From contig JADKKK010000001.1 in assembly GCA_016720545.1 (NCBI GenBank), positions 1 to 64,000 of the forward strand: a stretch of 64,000 nucleotides of DNA, written 5' to 3'. The notes beneath the pieces were generated by a model. The model was not told where the DNA came from. It saw nothing but the letters and a program-made list of their open reading frames with translations, and did not search any database. Of this stretch, positions 1 through 8,752 are shown piece after piece. How positions within the stretch are numbered: the first letter of the stretch is position 1; every line of letters starts with the position of its first letter. This DNA comes from Myxococcales bacterium. Its GTDB lineage: Bacteria > Myxococcota_A > Polyangia > Polyangiales > Polyangiaceae. Position numbers and translations under genes: made by a program.

Positions 1-2900
1 GGCTTTCGGGTCCCGCGCCCCGTCGCCTTGACCGCGCGACCTCGCGCGAGCACCGCCTTGAGAAACCCGCCCGTGGCCGACGTGGCGCTCTGCGCGAGCT
101 GTTCCGGTGTGCCCTGGGCGAGCACGTAGCCGCCCGCGTCGCCGCCCTCGGGGCCGAGGTCGACCACCCAGTCGGCGCACTTCACCACGTCGAGGTGGTG
201 CTCGATCACGATCACCGTCGCGCCGCGATCGACGAGGCGCGAGAGCACCCCGAGGAGCTTTCGCACGTCGTCCATGTGGAGCCCCGTGGTGGGCTCGTCG
301 AGCACGTACAGGCTCCGCGCGGCCTGCGCCTTGCCGAGCTCGCGCGAGAGCTTCACGCGCTGCGCCTCGCCGCCGCTCAGGGTGGGCGCCGGCTGGCCCA
401 AGAGCATGTACCCGAGCCCTACCTCCGACAGAGTGCGCAGCACGCGAAGGAGCGCGGGGTAGGCCGCGAACAGCGCGATCGCGTCGTCGACGCTCATCGC
501 CAGCACGTCGGAGATGCTCTTCCCCTTGTATTTTACATCCAACGTCGCCTGGTTGTAGCGCACGCCCGCGCACACCTCGCAGGTCACGAACACGTCGGCG
601 AGGAAGTGCATCTCGACGCGCACGGTGCCGTCGCCCTGACAGGCCTCGCAGCGCCCGCCCTTCACGTTGAACGAGAATCGCCCGGCCTCGAAGCCCCGGG
701 CCCGCGCGTCGGGGAGCTGCGCGAAGATCTCGCGAATGAGGTCGAACGCCTTCGTGTACGTGGCCGGGTTCGAGCGCGGCGTCCGGCCGATCGGCTGCTG
801 ATCGATCGCCACCACCCGGTCGAAGTGCTCGAGCCCCTCGATGGCGTCGTGAGCGCCCACGCGCCCGTCGCTCCCGTGGAGAGCGCGCGCGAGCGCCGGC
901 AGCAAGATCTGCCCAACGAGGGAGCTCTTGCCCGCGCCGCTGACCCCGGTGACGCACGTCATGGCGCCGAGCGGGAAGCGCGCGGTGACGCCCTTCAGGT
1001 TGTTCTCGCGAGCGCCCGCCACGACGAGCGCTTCTTTGCTCTCCCGCCGCACCGACGGCACCTCGATCGCGAGACGCCCGGAGAGGTAGCCGCCGGTGAG
1101 GCTCGCCAGGTTCGACTCGAGCGCCGCGGCGGTGCCCTCCGCCACGACGCGCCCCCCCAAGTGGCCCGCGCCTGGGCCGAAATCGACCACGCGATCGGCG
1201 GCGCGGAGGGTCTCTTCGTCGTGCTCCACCACGAGCACGCTGTTGCCGAGATCGCGGAGGCGGTGGAGCGTGCGGATGAGGCGCGCGTTGTCGCGCGGGT
1301 GGAGGCCGATGCTGGGCTCGTCGAGGACGTACATCACCCCCGAGAGCTCGCACCCGAGCTGGCTCGCGAGTCGAATGCGCTGGGCCTCGCCGCCGCTCAG
1401 GGTGGGCCCCTTGCGCTCGAGCGAGACGTAGTCGAGGCCGACGTCGAGGAGGAACCCGAGGCGCGAGAGCACCTCCACCAGCGCGGGGCCTGCGACCTTG
1501 CGCCCCGCGGCGTCGAGCTCGAGGGCGCGGAGGTGCGCCGCGGCGTCGCGCACCGACAATCGCCCCACGTCGGCGATCGAGCGGCCGCCGAGCTCCACCG
1601 CGAGGCTCTCGGGGCGCAGGCGCCGGCCGCCGCACGCGTGGCACTCGCGCTCGCGGAAGAAGCGCCGGTAGCTCTCACGCTGCGACTCGCTCTTCGTCTC
1701 GTGATACAGCCGCTCGAGGTGGCGGACCGCGCCCTCGAAGCGCACCCCGAAGGTGCCGTGGCTGCCGGAGCCCTCCTTGCCCCACGAGACCATCAGCTTG
1801 TCGCCGTCGAGGCCATAGAGCAGGGTCTTCTTCTGGGCCGCCGTGAGCCGCTTGTAGGGCGTGTCGAGAGACACCTTCGCGGCCTTCGTGGCGGCCTGGA
1901 GGATGCGATAGACCCACCCCTCCTTGCGGCTCATCGCGCTCGCCCACGGCACGATCGCGCCCTCGGCGAGGGTGAGCGTGGGGTCGGGCACGACGAGCTC
2001 GGGGTCGACCTCGAGCCGCACGCCGAGCCCCGCGCACGCAGGGCACATGCCCAGCGGGCCGTTGAACGAGAACGCCTGCGGGGTGAGCTCAGGATAGCTC
2101 CGCCCGCAGCACGCGCGGAGCGCGGAGTAGCGGCGGGGGGCCTCCTCGCCCGGCACCGCGAGGAGCACCTCGCCCTGGCCCTCGCGGAGCCCGGCCTCGA
2201 GCGCCTCGGCGAGCCGGGCGCGATCGGCCTCGGACACCTGCACGCGATCGAGCACGAGGTCTACGGTGTGCTTCTCGTTCTTCTTCAGCGACGGCAGCTC
2301 GCCGTCGAGCCGCAGCGCGGCGCCATCGATCACGACGCGCACGAAGCCGCGCTTCACGAGCCCCTCGAGCACGTCGCGGTGCTCGCCCTTGCGGTGCTCG
2401 ACGAGCCTCGCGCGGACATCGACGCGCTGGCCGGCGAGCGACGAGAGCACCTCGCGCGTGACGTCGTCGGCCGAGCGCGCGCGCACCGGCTGGCCGCACT
2501 CCACGCAGCGCTGCGTGCCCGCCCGCGCATAGAGCACGCGCAGGTAGTCGTACACCTCGGTGATGGTCCCCACGGTCGAGCGGGGGTTGTGGCTCGCGCT
2601 CTTCTGCTCGATGGCGATGGTGGGGGAGAGCCCCCGGATGCGGTCGACGTCAGGGCGATCGAGCTGCCCGAGGAACTGCCGCGCGTACGACGACAGCGTC
2701 TCGATGTAGCGACGCTGGCCCTCCGCGTAGATGGTGTCGAACGCGAGGCTCGACTTGCCCGAGCCGCTCGGTCCGGAGAACACCACCACGGCGCGCTTCG
2801 GGACGGCGAGGTACGGCACGTCGAGGTTGTGCTGCCGGGCGCCCTCGACCACCAGGCTGTCGAGCTCGAGGGCCGCGCGCGGCTGCTTCTTCACGGACAT
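1..2900 (-). CDS. uvrA: UvrABC excinuclease subunit A (C-terminus cut by window edge)
   Basis: Damage-recognition ATPase of nucleotide excision repair, which works as a dimer with UvrB on DNA in the cytoplasm. The frame runs leftward from the ATG at 2898-2900 and is still open at base 1. About 966 residues are present, close to full length for the family, so only the extreme C-terminus is missing. Both ABC units are visible: Walker A GPSGSGKSS near residue 43 and GVSGAGKSS near residue 650, signature LSGGEAQR near residues 500 and 840, and D-loop segments VLDEPSIGLHPRD and VLDEPTTGLHMDD. Cysteine pairs of the zinc modules are present, the last being CEAC/CEVC near residues 750-775. I checked the frame at several points and found no break. 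A divergent gene starts 92 bp to the right. A very long open frame on the opposite strand is an antisense shadow. Confidence 0.97.
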   Translation of the reverse strand, partial: MSVKKQPRAALELDSLVVEGARQHNLDVPYLAVPKRAVVVFSGPSGSGKSSLAFDTIYAEGQRRYIETLSSYARQFLGQLDRPDVDRIRGLSPTIAIEQKSASHNPRSTVGTITEVYDYLRVLYARAGTQRCVECGQPVRARSADDVTREVLSSLAGQRVDVRARLVEHRKGEHRDVLEGLVKRGFVRVVIDGAALRLDGELPSLKKNEKHTVDLVLDRVQVSEADRARLAEALEAGLREGQGEVLLAVPGEEAPRRYSALRACCGRSYPELTPQAFSFNGPLGMCPACAGLGVRLEVDPELVVPDPTLTLAEGAIVPWASAMSRKEGWVYRILQAATKAAKVSLDTPYKRLTAAQKKTLLYGLDGDKLMVSWGKEGSGSHGTFGVRFEGAVRHLERLYHETKSESQRESYRRFFRERECHACGGRRLRPESLAVELGGRSIADVGRLSVRDAAAHLRALELDAAGRKVAGPALVEVLSRLGFLLDVGLDYVSLERKGPTLSGGEAQRIRLASQLGCELSGVMYVLDEPSIGLHPRDNARLIRTLHRLRDLGNSVLVVEHDEETLRAADRVVDFGPGAGHLGGRVVAEGTAAALESNLASLTGGYLSGRLAIEVPSVRRESKEALVVAGARENNLKGVTARFPLGAMTCVTGVSGAGKSSLVGQILLPALARALHGSDGRVGAHDAIEGLEHFDRVVAIDQQPIGRTPRSNPATYTKAFDLIREIFAQLPDARARGFEAGRFSFNVKGGRCEACQGDGTVRVEMHFLADVFVTCEVCAGVRYNQATLDVKYKGKSISDVLAMSVDDAIALFAAYPALLRVLRTLSEVGLGYMLLGQPAPTLSGGEAQRVKLSRELGKAQAARSLYVLDEPTTGLHMDDVRKLLGVLSRLVDRGATVIVIEHHLDVVKCADWVVDLGPEGGDAGGYVLAQGTPEQLAQSATSATGGFLKAVLARGRAVKATGRGTRK

Positions 2901-2992
2901 GCGGCGCGAATAGCGGACCCCGGCGGCCATAGGAAGCGCGAAGCAGCGACGGGCGCGCGGCGCGCCTCGGATGGGGTAGTCTGGAGACGCGC

Positions 2993-3613
2993 ATGCATCC
3001 GTTCTTCGACCCCCTGGCCAAAGACAAGGTGAAGGCCGCGGTGAAGGCGGTCGAGGCCCAGAGCTCCGTCGAGATCGTGGTCGCGGTCCGCGATCGCTCC
3101 GACACCTACCGCGACGTCGACTACCTCGTCGGGTTCGTGGCCTCGGCGCTGACGCTCACGGTCGTCATCTTCCACCCCGCCGAGCTCGACGAGCACCTCT
3201 TCCCGCTCGAGGTCGTCTTCGCGTTCGCGTTCGCGGCGCTCGTCACCTCGCAGCTGTGGACCGTGAAGTCCCGCCTCGTGCGCGAGCCCCGCCGGCGGGC
3301 CGCGGTCGAGGCGGGCGCGGCATCACAGTTTTACCGCGGTAAAATTTCCGCGACTCGGGGACGCACGGGCATCCTCGTGTACGTCTCGGCCTTCGAGCGC
3401 ATGGTGGCGCTGCTGCCCGACGTCGGCGTCCCCGACGCGCTCGAGGCCACCCTCACGGAGGCCCGGCGCGCCCTCGAGGCCGCGCTCATCCGGGGCGACG
3501 TCGACGGCTTCACGCGGCAGCTCGAGGCCCTCGGGCCAGGGCTCGCCGCGGCCCTGCCCCCTCCCGCCCGCGCCGCCGATAACGTGAACGAGCTGCCCGA
3601 CGAGGTCGTATGA
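2993..3613 (+). CDS. TPM-domain membrane protein (TPM_phosphatase/YgcG-like)
   Basis: 206-residue protein with the hallmarks of the TPM (TLP18.3/Psb32/MOLO-1) fold, usually found in membrane-associated envelope proteins of poorly known function. Two hydrophobic segments lie at about residues 44-60 and 71-90. The C-terminal half has the typical TPM tail, a basic turn TRGRTGILVYVSAFER followed by LLPDVGV. An acidic/amphipathic segment ends the protein, and the Gly/Ser-rich tail seen in many relatives is absent here but occurs at the start of the next gene. Its stop overlaps the next start as ATGA (3610-3613), so the two are almost certainly translationally coupled. The divergent 92 bp to uvrA must hold promoters for both. 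Family assignment is by motif; no catalytic role is claimed. Confidence 0.8.
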   Translation: MHPFFDPLAKDKVKAAVKAVEAQSSVEIVVAVRDRSDTYRDVDYLVGFVASALTLTVVIFHPAELDEHLFPLEVVFAFAFAALVTSQLWTVKSRLVREPRRRAAVEAGAASQFYRGKISATRGRTGILVYVSAFERMVALLPDVGVPDALEATLTEARRALEAALIRGDVDGFTRQLEALGPGLAAALPPPARAADNVNELPDEVV

Positions 3614-5177
3614 GACGCCGACTGCCGGGCGTCGCGCGCCTCGCAAAGCTCCCCACGTACCTGGCCGTGCTCGCGTGCCTCGCGCTGGTCGCGCCGCCCG
3701 CCCTCGCCCTCGGCCGACCCGGCGGCGGGCAGAGCTTTGGCGGCTCGCGCAGCTCCGGCGGCTCACGCAGCTCCGGCAGCTCGGGCTCGCGCAGCTCCGG
3801 GAGCTCCGGCGGCTCGCGCAGCTCGGGAGGCAGCTCGGGGGGCTCGCTCTCGCCCGCAGGCATCGTCGTGCTCTTGATCGTGATCGGCGTCATCGTGGTG
3901 GTGCAGGCCGCGAGCCGCCGCGGGCAGAGCAACTGGACGAGCGGAACCGGACCGCGGGTCCCGATGCCCCCGCCCCAGTGGCACCCGCCGCCGACGCGGC
4001 GACGACGCTCGCTGCGCGACGCGCTGCGCGGCCTCGAGGCCCACGATCCGACCTTCTCGGTCATCGTCTTCGAGGACTTCTTGTCTGCACTCTACACGGA
4101 CGTCGTGCTCGCCGTCGGCCGGGGCAACCTCGGCGGGCTCGAGGCGTACGTGATGCCTGAAGCCGCGGCGGCGCTCACGGCTCGAGGCCTCGCCGGCACG
4201 ACCACGGCGCTCATCGGCGCCCTCCGCATCGACGAGGTCGACAGCCTCGAAGACGCGGCCGCGCGCTCCGTCTCCGTGGCGGTCGTCGTCGAGGCCAACC
4301 TCTCGCGACGGGACGCCGCGGGTCGAGAAGAGGCGATCTACACCCGCGAGCGCTGGGTGCTGCGCCGGGCGAAGGGCGCGAAATCGCGCTCCCCAGACAA
4401 GGCCCGCGTGTTCACGTGCCCGAGCTGCTCGGCGCCGCTCGACGCGATCCTCGCCGGCCGCTGCAAGTACTGCAGCCAGGAGGTCGCCACCGGCGCGTTC
4501 GACTGGGTGGTGCAGCGGATCGACGTGCTCGAGACCGAGCGGCGAGGCCCCATGCTCACCGGCGACAGCCCCGAGGAGGGCACCGACTGGCCCACCGTCG
4601 TCGACCCGCAGGCGGTCGCGCGCCTCGACGCCCTCCGCGCCCGCGATCCGTCGTTCGCGTGGCCGGCGTTCACTGCCCGAATTCAGCACATTTTCCTCAC
4701 GTTCCAGGGGGCGTGGTCGGGGCGCGATCTCGCCGGCATGCGCCCCTTCCTGAGCGACGCGCTGTTCACCACGCAGACCTATTGGGTCACCGAGTACGTG
4801 AAGCAGCACCTGCGCAACGTCACGGAGAACCCGCGGCTCCTCCACGTCGAGCTCGCGCGCGTCACCTCCGACACCTACTTCGACGCCGTCACCGTGCGCA
4901 TTTACGCAGCGAGCCTCGACTACACCCTCGCCGACGCGACCGGCGCGGTCGTCGCCGGCGACCGGCAGACCGAGCGCCGCTACTCGGAGTACTGGACGTT
5001 CATTCGGAGCGCCCAGGCCAGGGAGCGCCTCGCACCGATCCGCACTGCCCACGGTGCGGCGCGCCGCTGGCGATCAGCATGGCGGGCGACTGCACGCACT
5101 GCCAGACGAAGGTCACCGCGGGGCAGTTCGACTGGGTCCTGTCCCGCATCGAGCAGGACGAGGTCTACGAGGGCTGA
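3610..5177 (+). CDS. Tim44-like membrane protein with two zinc ribbons; apparent one-base frameshift near 5015-5037
   Basis: Begins with a signal peptide (about residues 1-34), a long Ser/Gly/Arg repeat (residues 37-78) and one transmembrane helix (about 80-98). Two copies of the same module follow: a Tim44-like alpha/beta domain, then a zinc ribbon ending in G-x-FDWVxxRI. The first ribbon is CPSC...CKYC near residues 270-288. The second, CPRC...CTHC followed by GQFDWVLSRIEQ, is encoded at 5043-5174 but in another frame. Read literally, the frame continues to 5190 through low-quality Arg/Ser/Thr-rich sequence. Moving one base restores the second ribbon and a stop at 5175-5177, so one base appears to have been lost between about 5015 and 5037. 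Tim44-like proteins bind membranes, but no exact role is known here. Start overlaps the upstream TPM gene (ATGA). Confidence 0.8.
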
Positions 5178-5249
5178 CCTCGGGCGCTGAGCTCGAGCGT
5201 TGACCTCGGTCGTTGCGCCGAGGCCGACGAGCGGGCACATTCCACCGAA

Positions 5250-7649
5250 ATGACTCGCCTTCGTCCGATTCGCCGCACCCTGCTCGTCCTGCTCTCGCTC
5301 GTGTCGGCCGGCGTCGCCGCCCAGGCGGGCTGCGGCAGCGCCGAGCCCGACTCGCAGTTCGACAGCGGCCTCGGCGAAGCGGGAAGCGTCCCCGTCCTCC
5401 CGCCGCCGGGCACGTTCGACCCGACGGGTGACAGCCAGCCGCCTCCGCGCGACTCCGACCCGGACGCGCTGGGGCGGCTCGTGGTCAGCCCGGCCTCGGC
5501 CACCATCAACGTCACTCTCGTCGACGGCGTCGCCACGTTGAACGCGCCGGTCGCCTTCACGGCCTCGTACAGCGGTCAGCCCGTCACCGCGACGTGGCTC
5601 TTCGACCGCGGCGAGCTCGGCGCGGTGAGCGCGAGCGGCGCATTCCAAGCGAACGGGCGCAACGTGGGCGAGGGCACGATCACGGCGCGCTTCGGCGCGC
5701 GCGAGGGCTCCGCGAAGGTCAAGGTAGTTGTCAATGCCACGCAGAACGGCGCACCGACCGGGGTCGACGCCGGCGGCGGCTCGGGCGGGCTCGGAGGCGT
5801 GGGCGGAGAGCCGCTCGGCCCGGCGGTCACGGCCGCGGTGCGGAACAAGCTGAAGACCGAGTCGAACGCGCCCGCGAGCCCCGCGGAGCTCGGCTACCTC
5901 TACCCGTACGACAAGACCGTCTGGCCCCGCGGGCTCCTGGCGCCGCTCCTCATGTGGCAGACCACGCGCGAAGCGGCGGCGGTCTACGTGAAGCTCTCGC
6001 AGGGCAACTACAGCTTCGAGGGCACGTACTCGTTCGCGGGGCTGCCGGTGGGGAGCGCGGCGCGCAAGCGCGTGCGCCTCGAGGACATCCCCTGGAAGAC
6101 CGCCACCGGCGGCAACCAGGGCGACGACCTCGTGGTCGAGGTGAAGATCTACTCCGCCGCGGAGGACAAGGTATACGGCCCGATCCGCGAGACCTGGCGC
6201 GTCGCCTCGGGCGTGCTGAAGGGCATCGTCTACTACAACTCCTACGACTCGAGCCTCACCGGGGGCGGCACCGGCGAGAACGGCGGCGTCATCGCCATCA
6301 AGCCGCGCTCGCCCGATCCGGTGCTCGCGATCCCCGGCGCCGCGGGCAAGTGCCACGTCTGCCACACCGTGTCGGCCGATGGATCCACCCTCTGGGCCCA
6401 GGACGGCAAGCTCGTGTACCCGAGCGGCCCCGACGACTACCGGCGCGGCGCCTCGTACGATCTCCGCTCGTCGAGCTCGTACGCCACACGCACCGTGTAC
6501 GACGGCGCCTCGACGCCCGCGCTCGATCGCCGCTTCAACTGGTCGGCGCCCTATCCGGACGGCTCGTTCGCGCTCGCGGGGTCCCGCTTTGCGCGCGAGG
6601 CGTTCCTGCAGTCCGACGCGGCGCTGTTCGCGCGCGCGGGCGGCGGCGTCGTCGCCAGCACTGGCCTCACCGGCGTCGTAAACAGCGCCGTGACCCCCAC
6701 GTTCTCGCCCGATGGCCGCAAGGTCGCGTTCAACTTCTGGGAGGGCACCGGCGCCGGCGGCGTCACGGCCGGCGCAGGCCGCTCGCTCACGATCATGGAC
6801 TTCAACTGCGGCGCGGCCGCAGGCTCCACGGCGTGCGCAGCCGGCGGCCCGCGCGCGTTCTCGGGCCTCCGCGAGGTCTACCGCGATCCGGCGCGCTACC
6901 CGTCGTGGCCTTCCTTCCTCCCGGACGGCAAGGCGGTGGTGTTCAACAACCAGGTGCTCGCCGGTGACTGCGGACCGGGCACCGCGGGCAACCGCACGCT
7001 GGACCGAACCAGCCTCAACAACTGCCAGATCTCCACGTGGTTCGGCGCGAAGGCCGAGCTGTGGGCCGCCCGCGACGGCGCTGCGCCGAGCGCTCGCAGA
7101 CTCGACGCCGCCAACGGCGTGGGCTTCGCGCCGACGAGCCCCGACCACCCCAACGACTCGCAGCTGAACTACCAACCGACCGTCAACCCCGTGCCCTCGG
7201 GCGGCTACTACTGGGTCGTGTTCACCTCGCGTCGCCTCTACGGCAACCTGCTGACGGACAAGCCGTGGGGCCCGTCCGGCGACGGTGGCGGACCGCAGAA
7301 GAAGCTGTGGGTCGCGGCCATCGACATCAACGCTCCCGCGGGGAACGCCGATCCCAGCCACCCGGCGTTCTACATGCCAGGGCAGGAGCTCTCGGCGGGC
7401 AACACCCGCGGCTTCTGGGTGGTCGACCCGTGCAAGCCCAACGGCACCTCGTGCGAGACCGGCGACGAATGCTGCAACGGCTTCTGCCGCCAGGCCGGCG
7501 ACGCGGGCGGGCTCGTGTGTGGAGACAAGCCGCCGGGCACCACGTGCGTCGAAGAGTTCGAGAAGTGCTCGGTCGATGCGGACTGCTGCGATCCGAAGCA
7601 GCGCTGCATCCTCGGCAAGTGCGCGCAGGAGTCGCCCGTCATTCGCTGA
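5250..7649 (+). CDS. Secreted lipoprotein-like protein: Ig-like domain, propeller-type repeats, one haem c motif, Cys-rich tail
   Basis: 799 residues. The signal peptide ends in SAGVAAQAGC with a Cys that could be lipidated. An Ig/BIG-like beta domain (about 65-165) follows, with the text SPASATINVTLVDG. After a Gly-rich linker comes a region with TolB/WD40-like blades, seen as SADGSTL, FSPDGRKVAF and FLPDGKAVVF. One CHVCH motif at residue 368 (6351-6365) fits covalent haem c attachment. The C-terminus (about 725-795) is a disulphide-rich module with repeated CC and CxxxxC spacing, a type common in myxobacterial surface proteins. Likely in the outer membrane or periplasm. I do not recognise a characterised homologue. 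It stands alone, 60-70 bp from its neighbours, and nothing shows an enzymatic role. Confidence 0.7.
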   Translation: MTRLRPIRRTLLVLLSLVSAGVAAQAGCGSAEPDSQFDSGLGEAGSVPVLPPPGTFDPTGDSQPPPRDSDPDALGRLVVSPASATINVTLVDGVATLNAPVAFTASYSGQPVTATWLFDRGELGAVSASGAFQANGRNVGEGTITARFGAREGSAKVKVVVNATQNGAPTGVDAGGGSGGLGGVGGEPLGPAVTAAVRNKLKTESNAPASPAELGYLYPYDKTVWPRGLLAPLLMWQTTREAAAVYVKLSQGNYSFEGTYSFAGLPVGSAARKRVRLEDIPWKTATGGNQGDDLVVEVKIYSAAEDKVYGPIRETWRVASGVLKGIVYYNSYDSSLTGGGTGENGGVIAIKPRSPDPVLAIPGAAGKCHVCHTVSADGSTLWAQDGKLVYPSGPDDYRRGASYDLRSSSSYATRTVYDGASTPALDRRFNWSAPYPDGSFALAGSRFAREAFLQSDAALFARAGGGVVASTGLTGVVNSAVTPTFSPDGRKVAFNFWEGTGAGGVTAGAGRSLTIMDFNCGAAAGSTACAAGGPRAFSGLREVYRDPARYPSWPSFLPDGKAVVFNNQVLAGDCGPGTAGNRTLDRTSLNNCQISTWFGAKAELWAARDGAAPSARRLDAANGVGFAPTSPDHPNDSQLNYQPTVNPVPSGGYYWVVFTSRRLYGNLLTDKPWGPSGDGGGPQKKLWVAAIDINAPAGNADPSHPAFYMPGQELSAGNTRGFWVVDPCKPNGTSCETGDECCNGFCRQAGDAGGLVCGDKPPGTTCVEEFEKCSVDADCCDPKQRCILGKCAQESPVIR

Positions 7650-7722
7650 GCATTCACCAATCTTTTCGCGCTGTTGAGTGCATGCCAGGCGCAAGACCCG
7701 CGGCGCGCGAGCACGTGGTACC

Positions 7723-8640
7723 ATGCCCGTCATGGTGGGTGTGCGTGCACGAGCCGTCCGAGCGATCGCGCTCTCGGCGCTGACGGCGGCGGTCCTCGTC
7801 CCTGCGGGGTCGAGCGCCCTCGCCGCGCCCAAGGCGCCGGTGGCCGAGCGGGTCCCCTCGGCGGCCGACGTCGCCGCCGTCGAGCAGCAGTACGCGAAGC
7901 TCGACTACGAACAGGCCAACGTCGGGGCCGAGCGCATCGCGCAGAAGGGGCGGGGCCTCTCGCACGACGAGCTCGTGCGCACGTACAAGGTGCTCGCCGT
8001 CACCCACGCCGTGCTGGACCACGCCGAGCAGGCCAAGGACGCCTTCATCGCGCTCCTCAGCTTCGACCCGAGCTACGCGGTCGACCCAAACCTCGGCCCC
8101 AAGGTGCAGACGCCGTTCCTCGAGGCGCGGGGCTTCTGGCGCGCGCAGGGCGCGAGGCCCGGGATCGAGATCACCGCCGTCGTGCGGGGCACCGAGCCGG
8201 GCACGCTGCGGGTGACGACGCGCGATCCAACGAGGGTCGTTCGCGCGGTCAGCGTCGGCTTTCGCTGGGGCTCGACGGGCGCCTTCACGCTCGGCTCCGT
8301 CGCCGTGGGCGACGGCGTCGCGGTCGAGGTGCCGACGGCGCCCCCGGGCAAGGCGCGGCTCGACTACTACGCCCAGGCGGTCGACGAGCGCGACAACGTC
8401 CTCTTCGAGGTCGGACGCGCCGCGGTGCCACGGAGCGCGTTCGTGGAGGCCCGCCCCGCCGCCGCCCCCGCAAAGGTCGAGGAGAGCTCGTCGCTGTTCG
8501 CGAGCCCCATCTTCTGGCTCGCCACCGCGGCCGTCCTCGCGGGCGGCGCGACCGCCGGGTACTTCGCGTTTCGGCCGGGTCCCCCGGTCGCGGCGACCTA
8601 CCAGCCCTCGCTCGAGTGTGGCAACTCGCGGTGCCCATGA
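7723..8640 (+). CDS. Secreted, possibly TPR-like protein with C-terminal membrane anchor
   Basis: 305 residues from the ATG at 7723; an in-frame ATG nine bases later and a GTG at 7678 are possible starts. The 7723 start gives a clean signal peptide ending near SSALAAPKAP. Helical repeats at about residues 40-130 look like a degenerate tetratricopeptide pair (DYEQANVGAERIAQKG; AVTHAVLDHAEQAKDAFIAL). A beta-rich segment at 145-245 follows. A hydrophobic helix near residues 265-285 is followed by a short tail. This architecture (signal, helical repeats, beta domain, late transmembrane helix) recurs in myxobacterial envelope proteins, including the gene at 60135 in this window. Function unknown. 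It probably scaffolds or anchors something at the inner or outer membrane. Confidence 0.65.
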   Translation: MPVMVGVRARAVRAIALSALTAAVLVPAGSSALAAPKAPVAERVPSAADVAAVEQQYAKLDYEQANVGAERIAQKGRGLSHDELVRTYKVLAVTHAVLDHAEQAKDAFIALLSFDPSYAVDPNLGPKVQTPFLEARGFWRAQGARPGIEITAVVRGTEPGTLRVTTRDPTRVVRAVSVGFRWGSTGAFTLGSVAVGDGVAVEVPTAPPGKARLDYYAQAVDERDNVLFEVGRAAVPRSAFVEARPAAAPAKVEESSSLFASPIFWLATAAVLAGGATAGYFAFRPGPPVAATYQPSLECGNSRCP

Positions 8641-8752
8641 GGCGACGAGCGGCTTGAACGCCCGCGGCGGCGTGCCCCGTCGCCAGCGGGGCCCGCCGGC
8701 GGCCCAGCAGCCGAGGCTGACGCGTGGGGGCTCCGCGGCTACTCTGCGCGAG

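Noticed and set aside
195..3032. 945-residue open frame on the plus strand
   Set aside because: Antisense to a clear UvrA reading frame on the minus strand; the product is low-complexity His/Arg/Glu/Ala-rich and shows no domain, as expected for a shadow in GC-rich DNA.
4980..7832. 950-residue open frame on the minus strand
   Set aside because: Antisense to the Ig/propeller lipoprotein. The sequence is Arg/Ala/Val-rich with no recognisable motif.
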